From Artocarpus heterophyllus (taxonomy: Eukaryota > Streptophyta > Magnoliopsida > Rosales > Moraceae), in NCBI GenBank assembly GCA_025403435.1, contig CM046350.1, positions 8,839,512 through 8,903,511 of the forward strand: a stretch of 64,000 bases of DNA, read 5' to 3'. Shown in pieces: positions 1 through 12,086 of this stretch. The notes under the pieces are model-generated. The model saw only the letters and a program-made list of their open reading frames with translations. It did not search any database and was not told where the DNA came from. Made by a program: the position numbers and the translations under genes. Numbering within the stretch: the first letter of the stretch is position 1; every line of letters begins with the position of its first letter.

Positions 1-780
1 TATAAATTAATATTTCTATGCAATATAAATATAAAAAGTATATTCATATAAAATAATAATTTGATAATAATGATAATAATAACATTAACAATAATAATAA
101 ACATATATAATATATTACATATACAATATCTAAATATAATATATATAAATACTATAATAAAATAATAAAATAATGTTGTACTATTATTATAAATTAATAT
201 TAATATATGATATACATATAAATATTATATCAATATAAAATTATAATTTAATAATAAGAATAATAATAACAATAATAATAAAAACATAATAATATAACAT
301 CAATATGAATAGTATAATATTAATATTAATATGCATAGCAATATCAATATTAAACTATATAAATACTATTATAATAATTATAAATATAAAATATAGCTAA
401 ATATGTTTAATATTTTCTATAACAATATGTTTATTTAATGTTAATATTAATATAAATATTAATATATTATTAAGAATTGTATTTTTATTATTATTTATAT
501 TCATATCAATATATTTTATATTATATACAACATTTTAATATTAATATATTGTTAAATAATAATTCTATGATTATTATAAATTAATATTTTTATATAAGAT
601 AAAGAAAGTATTATATTAATATAAAATAATAATTATTTAATAATAATGATAATAATAACATTAATATTCATAGTAATATTAATGTTAAATTATATATAAT
701 ATTATTTTATTATTTATATTTATATTATTATTATTTAATATTAGTTCTAATATATTATATTGATACATTTAATGGTAATA
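1..780. repeat. AT-rich low-complexity DNA
   Basis: Almost pure A/T sequence built from short TAA, TTA, ATA and AATATT runs. There is no coding frame. It is probably degenerate satellite or microsatellite-derived intergenic DNA. No unit length is constant enough to call a tandem satellite. Confidence 0.7.
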
Positions 781-884
781 CAATAAATTATTTTGTCAAT
801 TATACAAGATTCCTATATATAACCAAACACAGTAATATATTATTCCTACAAATCTAATAGAAGATTCCTATGTGCAACCAAACG

Positions 885-1135
885 TAATAATCTTAGTTCC
901 TGGGAATCATATTCCCTACAATCATTTTCCCAGGAATATGATTCCTACTGATTACTGCAAACCAAACGCCCCCCTTGTGGGTGGGCTTCATATTACCCAA
1001 AATTGAAGTAATCTGAATCCCACGGGAATTAGTTTCCCAGGAATCCAAAACTTAGATTACTGTATACCAAACATGAGAATCTTACAGATTCTCATTTCCA
1101 TCTCAGGATTACTGCATACCAAACGCCCCCTATAA
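885..1135. repeat. Foldback-like repeat with CCAAACGCCCCC motifs
   Basis: The motif ACCAAACGCCCCC follows TTACTGCA twice (near 950-975 and 1110-1132). Between the copies, GGAATCATATTCC near 905 is mirrored by GGAATATGATTCC near 935, which could pair as a hairpin. Short inverted and direct copies like this are typical of non-autonomous DNA transposons (MITEs). Ends and target-site duplication could not be defined. Confidence 0.3.
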
Positions 1136-1254
1136 TATATAAACATAATTAGAATTATAAGTTGAAACTAAAATACTGTAATATGTGAAAGCTTTACACT
1201 GTAATAAATTTTTGTATTTCATTATAACATTAAGAGCTTTGCACTATAACAATT

Positions 1255-2165
1255 AAAACTTATTGCTCGTTTGATACTATTTTTAAAATAGTTTGTGTTT
1301 TTGAAAAAAATCTAAAAATAAAAATGTTTTGAGAAATACACTGAGCCGGTTTTTAAAATTATGTTTATTTGTATGCAGTAAAATAACCAAATTTAAGCCT
1401 AAAAGCACTGATTGTTAATGTAATAAAAACTAAAAATTAATTAAACATACACTGCTCTATTTTCTGTTTTCCTTTCCCCTCTTTCTGCCCTCTCTCATTT
1501 CCATCCCTTTCCCTTGCTCTCTATGCGTCCTCGAAACTCCAAACATGTCGCCGGAGTTCGCTCCCACCGAGGCAATCGACATTGTCATCCGCGTCCGGTG
1601 GTGAGGTCGGAGGCGATCCTTTCCCAATGAAGATCGCTCTCATCCCTTGCCTTTTGCGACTAGCCCAACCATGGTCGATGGCGAACGATCCCATCGAGGC
1701 AACATCATGACGATCTCATTGGCTTAAGCACAGACTTCAAATGCTAGATCCAATGCTCATCGTGGGAGTTGGACAGAGACCTTAAATAGTGTGTTCGCCG
1801 GATAGGGATGGACTCAAGGGTCGGGGGTCGATGGGTTTGCCAAAGAAGAATGGGCTCGGAGATTCGCCGGAGAGGGAGATCACTAGACTGGGCAGGAGGA
1901 GGGTGGGTGGAGGGTCGATGGGTGGGATGGGTTCTTGGGAAAGGAAAAAAGAGAGTTAAAAACAGGTTTATTTTGTTTTCAAATCCTGGGGAAAAAGTGG
2001 TTATTTTAGAAAATGTTCTCTTTTTTATTTTTTTTTTTACAATTTTTTACCAAACATTATTTTCAAACCATTTTTATTTTTTGTGTTTTTTGAAAATGAC
2101 AAAAGATATTTAAAAAATGAAATCATACAATAATTAGGTTGCCAAACCAAACTAAGCCAAATTAA
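1255..2165. other. GC-rich island flanked by AT-rich inverted sequence
   Basis: About 1490-1960 is clearly richer in G/C than its surroundings. The AT-rich flanks resemble each other in inverted orientation: a TTTTTGAAAA...AAATAAAAATG stretch near 1300 matches the reverse complement of 2050-2100. A GC-rich core between AT-rich inverted ends would fit a Mutator-like or Pack-MULE-like element that captured genic DNA. The 101-codon frame at 1808-2113 shows no recognisable domain and is not called as a gene. Confidence 0.25.
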
Positions 2166-2860
2166 TTATCAGTACGCTTATAGAATCATTTTAAAACGAA
2201 TGGTGCACCGAATGATTAAAACCAAAAGGACCTAAAACAAAAACTAAATCCAAATATAAATAAAAAATAAAAAATAAAAAAGCAAACAAACAATATTACT
2301 TGAAAAAGAAAACGACAAACCTTGGCACCTCGTTGTTTAAGGGTCAATGTTCCGTTAGTTATTATGAGCTATTATACCCAAGGTGGAGCCAAGAAAACTA
2401 AGTGAAAAGAACGGAGATATGACTAAACTAATAAGATGAGAGGTATAATATAATTTTAAAAGAGATGAAATATGATTAAAAAAATAAAATACAATTTTTA
2501 TAAAATTTATATACAAAATTATAAAAAAAGAAAAAAGAATGGCCTCCCATTTTTGTTTTACGTGGCTTCCCTCTAGCTGTTTCCAAAACCACGAGTTGTA
2601 TAGACGTGATATACCCAAATCACATACGGCTTTCACATGCCCTCTATCTGACATGTTGGCTTGCACAAAGTTTACTAGTTTTATAGAAATCAATAATTGT
2701 AGAGGCTTATGATTTTCAGATAAGACGAGATTGGAAGTGATATTTGCCGTTGATCTATGTTGGGGACAATGACAGTCATGGTCCAAAATCAAACATTCGT
2801 AAATAGTGTACTTGGAGAAAAGTCATCCAAGATTGTGGATTGACAGGCATCTAAATATTT

Positions 2861-4160
2861 AGGGTCAATTTAACTTTTAGTCTTGAATTATACAATTTGT
2901 CTTATTTTAGTTTTTGAGTTTTAAAACGTAGTAAATTATACTCTTGAACTATTCCACTTGTCTTATTTTGGCTCTTTCGGTAATAAAACCGTTAAATATT
3001 AACGGAATTGAGCCAATAATTTTACTTTTGACCTCTAAATTATACAACTGTCTTGTTTTAAACTATAACAAATTACACCCTTAAAGTATGAAACTTGTCT
3101 CATTTTGACCCTTTTATAATTGAATCTATTGAATATTAACGGATTAACACAAATGTCTTATTAAACTATGCAACTGTCTTATTTTAAACTATGCATATTA
3201 AACTAATGAATATTAAACTATGCAACTGTCTTATTTTAAACTATAACAAATTACACCCTTAAAGTATGAAACTTGTCTCATTTTGACCCTTTTATAATTG
3301 AATCTATTGAATATTAACGGATTAACACAAATGACTATTTTGATCTTTTGGCTCTATATTTGTTTTCAACTTATATTTTGAAGTCAAAATATCTAAATTC
3401 TCTTTATACACTATATAAGTTTTACTATTTTTTCTTTTTCCATATAATTTTGTTGATAAAAGTTTTACTTTTTTGCTCAAAAAAGTTTTATCAAATTTTC
3501 TCTAACGTATGTTTAAGATGAATTAAAGTAAAAAAAAAAAAACCAATAAATAAGAAAAAAAACTGGATATATGGGTACCTAACAAAAACGACATGTAGAT
3601 AGCACAATATAACCTACTTGTCATTTTTATGACTTAATTATAAGGTTGAAAATTACGTAAATAACATAACACAGAATACTTCGCTAGTTGGACTCAAAAT
3701 AAAATGAAACCTCAAAATTTGTATTAATTTTAAGTCAACAAAAATGTACACTTGTTTGTAAAATCCCTAATTATAGATTTGAAAAGCGTGAAGTCAATTA
3801 CAAAAAAAAAATTAATATCGACCGTCTATTTATAATTAATTAATCATGTATATATATATGGCTTAATTTGTTAATATTTAACAAATTTTGTAATAAAATG
3901 ACTAAAATAAGACAAGTTTCACAATTCCAAGGTTTGATTTGTTATAGTTTAACGTTTAAGGGTTAAAATTAGACAAGTTGCATCGTTGAGGGGGCAAAAG
4001 TGAAACTTAGCTCAAGTTCGTTAATATTTAACGGTTTTGTTAACGGAAGGTCAAAATGAGACAAGTTGAATAGTTTAAGTATGTAATTTGCTACATTTTA
4101 AAGTTTAGTGGCCAAAATAGGACATTGCCTAATTTAGGGGCTAAAAATGAAATTAACCGT
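2861..4160. mobile_element. Foldback / long-TIR DNA element, about 1.3 kb
   Basis: The left end (2861-3050) and the right end (3960-4160, reverse complement) align over about 200 bp. Shared blocks include AATTT..CTTTTAG, AAACGTAGTAAATTA versus AAATGTAGCAAATTA, and CCGTTAAATATTAACG. Long, diverged terminal inverted repeats and no ORF fit a non-autonomous foldback or Mutator-like element. Inside, a block of about 100 bp starting at 3060 recurs at 3238 (offset 178 bp). No exact target-site duplication was found, so the boundaries are approximate. Confidence 0.55.
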
Positions 4161-5719
4161 AGAATTTAAAAGGAAAAAAAATGTCATGGTCGTTCTTCCA
4201 GTTGGTTTTAGTCGTTTGAATCGATACCTTAGGCACAATGATAGGGTCTGTCCGATTAATTTTCTTTCTTTGTCGTATGTTTTGATGCGTTGAAACTTCA
4301 CAAACCAACAGAAATATATCTTCATGCGTTTTGAAATTTGAAAAGTAGTAAACACACGTGACATTTTAAATTAACCTTCTAAAACTATATTAATGAATGA
4401 GAGCCAGAAATCTTCGTCGGTGGGAGCTAAAAATTAAATAAAAATTTCAAAAGACTATAAAATTTATTTATAAATTTTTGATGGGGCTATGATCTAAACA
4501 TAATGCAATATTTATTCATATATACAGCAGTTGTAAAAATAAAAAATTTGAGTGGGGGTTCATGAGGCTTAAATAGCTCCGTGCACTAGAATTAAGATAG
4601 ATATTTTGATCTTATTTGTAGATCTTTTTACTTTATCTACTTGATTAACTTCTCAGCAGTATGGGTTCAAAATGCCGTGAGATAAGTTGGTCCATATCCG
4701 ATGTGGGCGTTGGAGCATAAAAATAGGACAAAGGCGGCTGATAGACAGTTTGTTGGGCAAAGTGCGTCTTGGCCAAGCAGAAAACCTTGTAAAAGAAAGG
4801 CTTCTCGGTTAGGTTAACCAAGCAAGGCGTGGGAATTTTTGGATGTGTCATCTCAAAGTGAGATTATGCTTATATATGTAATTGTTTGTCCGAGGCCAAC
4901 AGAAATTCTTTTAGGAAAGCAAGTCCCATCTAGTTAGCTCTTGGAATAAAGGCATGACTTAAGGTAGTGAGTGACTTGAAGGTGAGATGGTTCAATAATC
5001 GATTAGAGAAAGCTACTTTCCACGAGAGGAGGAAAAATATATGTTGGAAATACTTTTGTATTGCTTACTGTAAATTCTTAACCAAAACAATTCGTAGATC
5101 AAGTCATTGAAAAAGCTAATTCTAAAGTTAAAATAATATGATTTGCCTGTGAGATCAAAATATATATTTTATTATAAGTGTTCTCGAATAGATATAGATT
5201 ATTTTTCAGGAATTTTTATATATACCATATTTTAATCCCTTCTTGGAATAATCCCTCACCTTGTTGGATTAACACGTGATTTTCTCATTATTATTATTAT
5301 TATTATTTTGCATCACCTTCTTGGACTAAACCCTCACAATTCTTACAAGTTACGTAGTGAAACAAAGGACATTGAAATCAACTCGACCCATCATCTCCAT
5401 CGTTCATTATTGGTCATCAAAAGAATGGACGGTGTAAGAAGATCGGGTGACGACATAGAATTAGAAAAGTCTTCAGGTTATAAGAAAGTCATGGGAGCTG
5501 GTAATTGGTTGTTTTCTCATGAGAGTGAACCATGGAAACTAAATGCCACGAACCTAATTCCTTAGCTGCGAAGCTTTGTGCAGAATGTGTAAGCTTATAA
5601 TATGGGTTTTAGCCTCAAACATCTACTTCATAATCCATATACTTCTCTATTGATTACAAGCATTTTCTGAGCACTTAAAAAAAGGTTGAAACGTCACATT
5701 ATCCATATACCCAACAAAA
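4161..5719. other. Intergenic, no gene recognised
   Basis: AT-rich DNA with only short frames. The 85-codon frame at 5308-5565 has no recognisable domain, signal peptide or splice context. A short (ATT)n run lies near 5290. Confidence 0.5.
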
Positions 5720-7673
5720 ATGGTAAGCTAATCTATTTGTTGTACTTTATTACCCACAAATGGTAAGCTAATCTTTTATTTATTTATTTTTTGGCCAATT
5801 TTTCATTTAAAGTTTACGTGAGACCTTGTAGCCCACACAAAAAAAAAATTATAATTGCTTCTTTTTTTTTTTTTTTTGCATATGATCTTCTAGAGCAGGC
5901 CCTGTCAGTGAAAATTGAGGTACATATACAACTATCTTTATTTTAGTTTTATTACTATTTGAATCAAGAAAAATAAAAATCTTTGAATTATTAAATGTCT
6001 TAATCCCAAGCTAATCTTATTATTAATTTCTGAATAATCAGAAAGAATTTGCTCAAAACTCTGAAAGAGTGAAATAAGTGGATCTACACCCAATTCAGCC
6101 ATGGTAATTATAAATCCCTCCATGCCAAGTCTATATAGAATCTTATCTACAAGTCAATATTGTTGAATAATTAGAGATAATCTATAATTATGCTTTTTAT
6201 GCAGGATTCTTGCAAGTTTGCATTCAGGAACTGTTTGTATTTGGAACTACCAGTCACAGGTAAATGACCCCTTATATATAAGCATTTCCCTCTCATCTTA
6301 AAACTATGCAACTTAATTTTCTTCTCTAATTTATCTGTAAGAAAATTCTCATTTAATTGCATATTTTCTGATTTGCCATGATATTATTGTTTCAGACAAT
6401 AGAGAAGTCTTTCAAAGGCACAGAGTCACCAGGTAAAATACTACCTATATTTTGATTAATTGCACATTGATGGCCCTCTAAGATAGGAAATCATTTTTCT
6501 TTTGTTTAATGTGCTTTGCAGTGAGATCGGCGAAGTTCGTGGCTCGCAAGAACTGGATTGTTACTGGAGCCGACGACGCATTTATCCATGTCTACAACTA
6601 CGAAACAACGGAAAAGATCATAGACTTTGAAGCACACAAGGACTTCATTAGGTCCCTTGCCGTCCATCCAACCCTTCCGTAACTGCTTTCAGGGTCCGAC
6701 GACAATAACATAAAGCTCTGGGACCGAAAAAAGGGCTGGGATTGCGCTCGGTTCTTCGAGGGACATTCCCATTATGTGATGCAAGTGGCTCTCAATCCAA
6801 AAGACGCACATACTTGTGCTAGTGCATCGCTTGATGGAACCATTAAGGTTGACTAAAACACAAATAGTTTTGCTTATTTCATGTTGTAAGTATTCGAGTA
6901 GTTCTTTTGACATTAATGGTTTGGTATATGTAGATATGGTACATTGGCTCATCTTCTCCAAGTTCTACACTGGAAGGCCATTCGAAAGGAGCTAATTGCG
7001 TTGATTACTTCGATAGTACCGGAGATAAACCATATCTATTAAGTAGCTCTGATGATTCTACTGCTAAGGTTTTGCAACTATACCAGTCTTTCTTTTTTGC
7101 TAAGCATTTGCAAAATATGCTTCTTTTTTTTTAGAATCATGCAAATTAAATTATTGAAAAAAATCTTATGAAAATAGGTTCGGGACAATCAAACAAAAAG
7201 TTGTGTTCAAACACTTGAAGGTCATTTGCATAATGTCACGGCTATCTGTGTTCGTCAAGAGCTTCCTATAGTTGTAACTGGTTCTGAGGATGGAACTGTC
7301 CGCATATGGCATGCCATTAACACATAAGTGAGTCTTTCAATTTTTGTAACGTCTTTTTTTCTTATTCTCACTTTCATTGTTGTATAATGTCGTTTTACCA
7401 AAAATTCTTTCCACTTCACAGGCTGGAAAACACATTAAACTACGATCTTGGAAGAGTTTGGGCCATTGGATCCATCAAAGGATCATCTCAGTAAGGTTTT
7501 TTTTTTTTTTTGGGTTTTATTTAGCTAACAATAGTTCATTTTTATCTCATATTTACTTTTTCTTTCTCTTTTTTTGTACTGATAATAATTCTTCTTACAG
7601 GGTTGTATTTGGTTTTGACAATGGAATTGTCATGCTCAAAGTAACTGCTGGTGCTCCTAGTTTGAAGGAATAA
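5720..7673 (+). pseudogene. Partial coatomer beta' (COPB2) duplicate, unprocessed pseudogene
   Basis: This is a broken copy of the N-terminal WD40 half of the intact COPB2 gene 6 kb downstream. Exon-like blocks with AG/GT borders lie at 5899-5919, 6042-6103, 6205-6259, 6396-6432, 6522-6847, 6934-7068, 7178-7327, 7422-7490 and 7601-7673. Their lengths of 21, 62, 55, 37, 326 and 69 nt equal those of the matching COPB2 exons. An isolated ATG followed by GTAAGC at 5720-5722 (and again at 5760-5762) mimics the ATG-only first exon. In-frame TAA codons lie at 6075-6077, 6680-6682 and 7325-7327. The copy ends at a TAA at 7671-7673, about one third into the protein. WD40 signatures such as SSSDD and [11 protein letters not shown] remain. 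Retained introns mean a DNA-level duplication, not retroposition. A product cannot be read through the stops. Confidence 0.85.
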
Positions 7674-8156
7674 ATAAGTTCATCTAAAGAATACCACTTA
7701 TTTAGTTGTTGTTGTTGTTGTTGTGTTATATGTAAAATATCATATGAATTTTAAGAAATTCTGGTGGCCAATATATGCAAATATCTTTGATGTGATTTGC
7801 TGTAGATCTGATGGGGTAATATTTGTTATGGTCACCAGAATAAGCACTTATCTGCTTCAGTGTAATATACATGTGTGATCTTTTACGAATTAAATTCACC
7901 TTCTGAATTTTACTTGCTTTAATATACGTTTAAATTCTTCCTTAGAAAAAAATATGTTTAAATTCAAAGGAGGGAAAAAAGAAATTGTAGGAAAAATAGG
8001 CTAGACAATGAAGCTGAAGAGTGAAGATATCCTCAAAGAAAAGAAGCATTAATTAAAATAGACATTCAAGCTAGGGATTTTATATATATACCTAGCTATA
8101 ATAAAAAATGTCAAGTTTGTTTTTCTTATTCAATTCCTGAACGTCATGAATTATTG
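7674..8156. other. Spacer downstream of the COPB2 pseudogene
   Basis: AT-rich DNA with a short (GTT)n run near 7705-7722. It may be the remains of a 3' UTR. No gene is seen. Confidence 0.4.
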
Positions 8157-9425
8157 CTGTAATACTGGTAAACCAATTAAAAAGACGACAAGTATTTGTA
8201 AAAAACGACACTGGATAAGAAGGCAACGTATTGGAGAAGTACAATCAGTACAAAACGACATTCAGAAGCGACAATGAACAAGAAACGACAAATAGACTAA
8301 AACGACATTTGTTTCACAAACGACAATAAAAAAGAAACGATGACGGCTAGGGAAGGATAATAAGATATTGAAAACGACGAGAGGTTAAAGAAAAGAACAA
8401 ATAATAATCGAAACAACAGTGGAAAAGAAACCATAAATTAGTAAAAACGACGATCATTTGAGAGAACAAAATCACAACGATTGCGAAACAACAGAATCAA
8501 GAATTTACAGTACGGGAAAGCGAACAATAGTTGCTAAGAAACTATTGATTTGGAAAAGGCGACAATAAGATGGAAACAACGCAAGATAATAGCACTAGCG
8601 ATGAAAGAACAAACAACAAAATAAAAAACGACAATGATTGGAAAATTTTCTTTATAAGAAAACGACAATAGTTCAAAAGCGATAGTTGATATTCTTTTGG
8701 CTGTAGAAAAACGATGGTGATTAACAAATAATAACTTTAGATTGTAAAACAAGTTGATAAATATAGCAACAAGGAAAGCGACAAAAAATAAATAATAACT
8801 AGATCATGAAAAGTACAATGATTTATAAAAACGACAGTGGGAAGTCTTCTAGAACTGCTGTATTAAGTTAAGCCAAATTCAAATTATAAAAAAAAAAAAA
8901 AAAAAAACCTCGAATTCATGGTTTCATCACAAAAGCAAGTATGGGGATTCCATAGTTTTCTATAGAGGCAGCCATGGGGAAATCTCATGCTCCTCAAACT
9001 TTTCTTAATTATTTATGAGTTTACAATATAATTACTAAGTGACATGTCGTTTCCCTTATTTTTGGTCGCTTGCCCCATGAAATTATAGCAACCTTCAGGG
9101 AAAATAGGTATTGTCTCTCGAGAGAACAACATGTTATTTATGTCATTTGTGAGGGAAAAAAAAGAAGAAAGAAAAAGCGTGATTGTCTTGTTTTAAACGA
9201 CATATGGCTTATCTTGAGAGTTGTCCATCTTCTATGCGTTTCCTCTTGCCAAAAAACCCACAAGACACGTCGTTATTTTATCACCTTTTCAGGAGAAAAC
9301 ATGTCGTTTCTCTTAAAATTACCATCGTCGTTGCCATAGTAAACAGCATATCAACAATAAAAGTGGTTCGCAAATCGCAAGACACTTATTTTCAAATTTT
9401 TTGTCGTTTACATTTAAGATAACCT
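8157..9425. mobile_element. Inverted CGACA motif arrays, possible DNA-transposon termini
   Basis: From about 8180 to 8840 the plus strand carries more than a dozen copies of (A)CGACA, mostly AAACGACA or AAGCGACA, spaced about 15-80 nt apart. From about 9040 to 9410 the same motif appears mainly in reverse as TGTCGTTT or CGTCGTT (near 9044, 9266, 9303, 9325, 9401). CACTA and other DNA transposons often have short motifs repeated in their subterminal regions, pointing in opposite directions at the two ends. Here I found no CACTA termini, target-site duplication or transposase frame, so the family call is an inference. Confidence 0.4.
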
Positions 9426-9610
9426 CTCCTTTTTTGTCATTGTTTATTTTCAATCTTTAACAACTTTCCTCCTTTCCAACATTTTGTGCTGGTTCTACCC
9501 AATCGACATATTATTTATAGAAATCAAGGATGAACATCAACTGGGTTTAGTGGATTTTAAGGATTTTTTAACCCACCTAATTAAAATTTAAATGGGTTTA
9601 TTTTAAATCT

Positions 9611-10120
9611 AATCCACTCAATGAACCCATTCTTTAAAAACAATTCATCCAATCATAATTTGAGTAGATTAGGTGGGTTGATCGGATTTTATATTATAAA
9701 GAGTAAAAAAAAAAAAAAAATAAGAGAAATGTTAGATTTTTGAAACTTTTTAAAGTAAATATGAGGTTTTGAAAATATTTATATTAAATGTTAGATCTAC
9801 AATGTAAACAACTTATTCACTCTATCAATAAGAAATATTTACATTATAAACAAGGAGATAAATATAATCCACTCAATGAACTCAAACTTTAAAAACTTTC
9901 CATCCAATCATAGTTTGAGTAGATTGAGTGGGTTGATCGGATTTTACATTATAAAGAGTAAAAAAAAAAAAAGAAGAATAAGGGAAATGTCAGATTTTTG
10001 AAACTTTTTAAAGTAAATATGAGGTTTTGAAAATATTTATACTAAATGTTAGATCTATAATGTAAACAACTTATTCACTATATAAATAAGAAATATTTAC
10101 ATTGTAAACAAGGAGATAAA
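9611..10120. repeat. Tandem duplication, about 255-bp unit, two copies
   Basis: Copy 1 (9611-9865) and copy 2 (9866-10120) both begin AATCCACTCAATGAAC and share GTGGGTTGATCGGATTTT, an A-run and TTACATT.TAAACAAGGAGATAAATAT. They differ at scattered sites and in A-run length. No coding potential is seen. Confidence 0.85.
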
Positions 10121-10491
10121 TATATTTTTTGTATCATAAATCCATTTATTGCGTGAATAATAATTATTTACTCTATAAAAAAGGAAAAATTAATTATTAC
10201 ATTATAAATTTGACATTACTATAAATATTTTCAAAACTTGACATTTACTACAATTAGTTTTGAAAAATTGATATTTTCTACAATTTCCCAAAAAAATTAT
10301 AACTAACAATTTACCAAAATAAGAAATATATAAAGAAAAAACTAAAATTCATCATATATTCGATGTCTAACAAAACTCAAATACGTAAGTCATACTTAAT
10401 AAATAAAATATAATTAAAACAAAGAAAAAAGTGTATATGTTTTCAATCAATAAACATCAACAACAACCATCATGTTGCAGAAGAGAGAGGG

Positions 10492-10629
10492 TTATTTTTG
10501 GACTTTGAAGTGCATAAATAGATAGGTAGGGTTGTAAACGAAACATAAACTGAGTGTGTATTATTTTTGGACTTTGAAGTGCATAAATAGATAGGTAGGG
10601 TTGTAAACGAAACATAAACTGAGTGTGTA
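10492..10629. repeat. Perfect 69-bp tandem duplication
   Basis: Positions 10492-10560 and 10561-10629 are identical by eye, both starting TTATTTTTGGACTTTGAAG and ending CTGAGTGTGTA. Lack of differences suggests a recent duplication or gene-conversion event. Confidence 0.9.
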
Positions 10630-11880
10630 TGCTGGAGTAGAAAGTGATGAAGTGTTTTTTATTTTTTATTTTTTTAAATGATTGTGTAGTGCAGCTTGTA
10701 GTGTATTAAAAAATAGAAAGTAAAAAACTAAAAGTATGGACTAAAAAAGAAGAAGTTTTATAAATTATTGACTATAAGTATAGCTTTTTTTAGATTATAA
10801 TGAAATTAAAAAATATATATATATAATAAATATTATATATTTTATATTGAATGGGTTTGAAGTATAGCAGATTATGAAAAACTAAACCAAAACTCATCCA
10901 ATGAAAAATTTGATTGGATGAATCAATGAAAATTCTTATTTAGATTTGTTAGATTGAGATTATCTCGGATTTTATTAGGTGGATTAAATCGAATTCGTTG
11001 AATTGTCGGATTTTTTGTTTACCCAAGAAATCAATCCAAAATCGTATTGCTTTTATGTTGTTTAACTATTTTCTTTCTAAATTAAGTCACTTGGCCCCGT
11101 TTTGCAAATAAACTGGGCCAATTAAGCATGCTCAGAGTCCATATGATGTATCCAATAAGCGTTTGTTGTAGGCAATATTTAAATCCAAAGGATCTGATCC
11201 TGAGTGCACTTTTCCAAGTTCTCTCCCTACCTATGTTTTGAGAATTGAGATCTATACACAGTGATAATATTTTCTTTTTTAATTTTTTTCTCTCCTATAC
11301 TTTAAAAAAAATGCTACGACTTCTTTATTTGATATCCAATTGAAATAATTTTTTTTATTACTTTTCTAATGAAAAGATAAATAAATCAAGATCTATATCG
11401 CTTATTTTTTAATATCACAAACATTAAGATTTTGCTAGATTTTTGAATAAATCAAAATTTTTTTAACTATTTATCTCGACACAAATTCAAATGTTATTCT
11501 CTATTCAGATTAGCATTTTAAATCTTTAAATGCATATTCAAACATTAATTCAGATAACAATTTATATCATATAATTCAAAATATATAATTTAAATCAAAA
11601 TATTTCGAATCATTAAAATTTAAATGTGTTTACTAAATAGACCCTTGATTCATTCACTTGACTGTATATTTAACGACGTGTCTTTTTCACTTGAGTGCAT
11701 GTTTCTTAATTATTCTTGCTCTCGTTAGTCGTTTCTAAAATTTAAGTGTCGTTTAATCAGAAAAAAAACGTCAACACTAAGGTCCTCCGTCGTTAATGCA
11801 CGTTTTTCACACAGCAGCAGCTACAAAGTTACGATTACACCGTCCGGCAGATCACATCTCAATACTCATCAACTTCCGAT
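10630..11880. other. Intergenic, upstream of COPB2
   Basis: AT-rich DNA with T and A runs and a short (TA)n near 10816. No gene is seen. The last few hundred bases probably contain the COPB2 promoter, but no TATA box is convincing. Confidence 0.4.
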
Positions 11881-11899
11881 CGAGGGGTGGTTTCGTAAA

Positions 11900-12086
11900 A
11901 CCACTACCTAACGGCAAGGTACTACTGGCCTCCTCTCTTGACATGGAGATCTCTCTGTATTAAAACGCACCAAAAACCTCTCTCTCTCTCTCTCTTCCCT
12001 CGCGCCCTCCTTCCCTGAGCTCGAATCACCTGGATCGCTTGGATTTCGTGGATTGCTTCTCCGCCGAGCTTCAGTAATCTGCGAAA
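11900..12086 (+). promoter_or_regulatory. COPB2 5' leader with CT-rich tract
   Basis: The sequence before the first ATG becomes GC-richer and carries a CT microsatellite (about 11978-11996). This is common in 5' leaders of plant housekeeping genes. The transcription start is not determined. Confidence 0.5.

Noticed and set aside
5308..5565. 85-codon frame upstream of the COPB2 pseudogene
   Set aside because: No recognisable domain, splice context or leader signal. Length is within chance for this composition.
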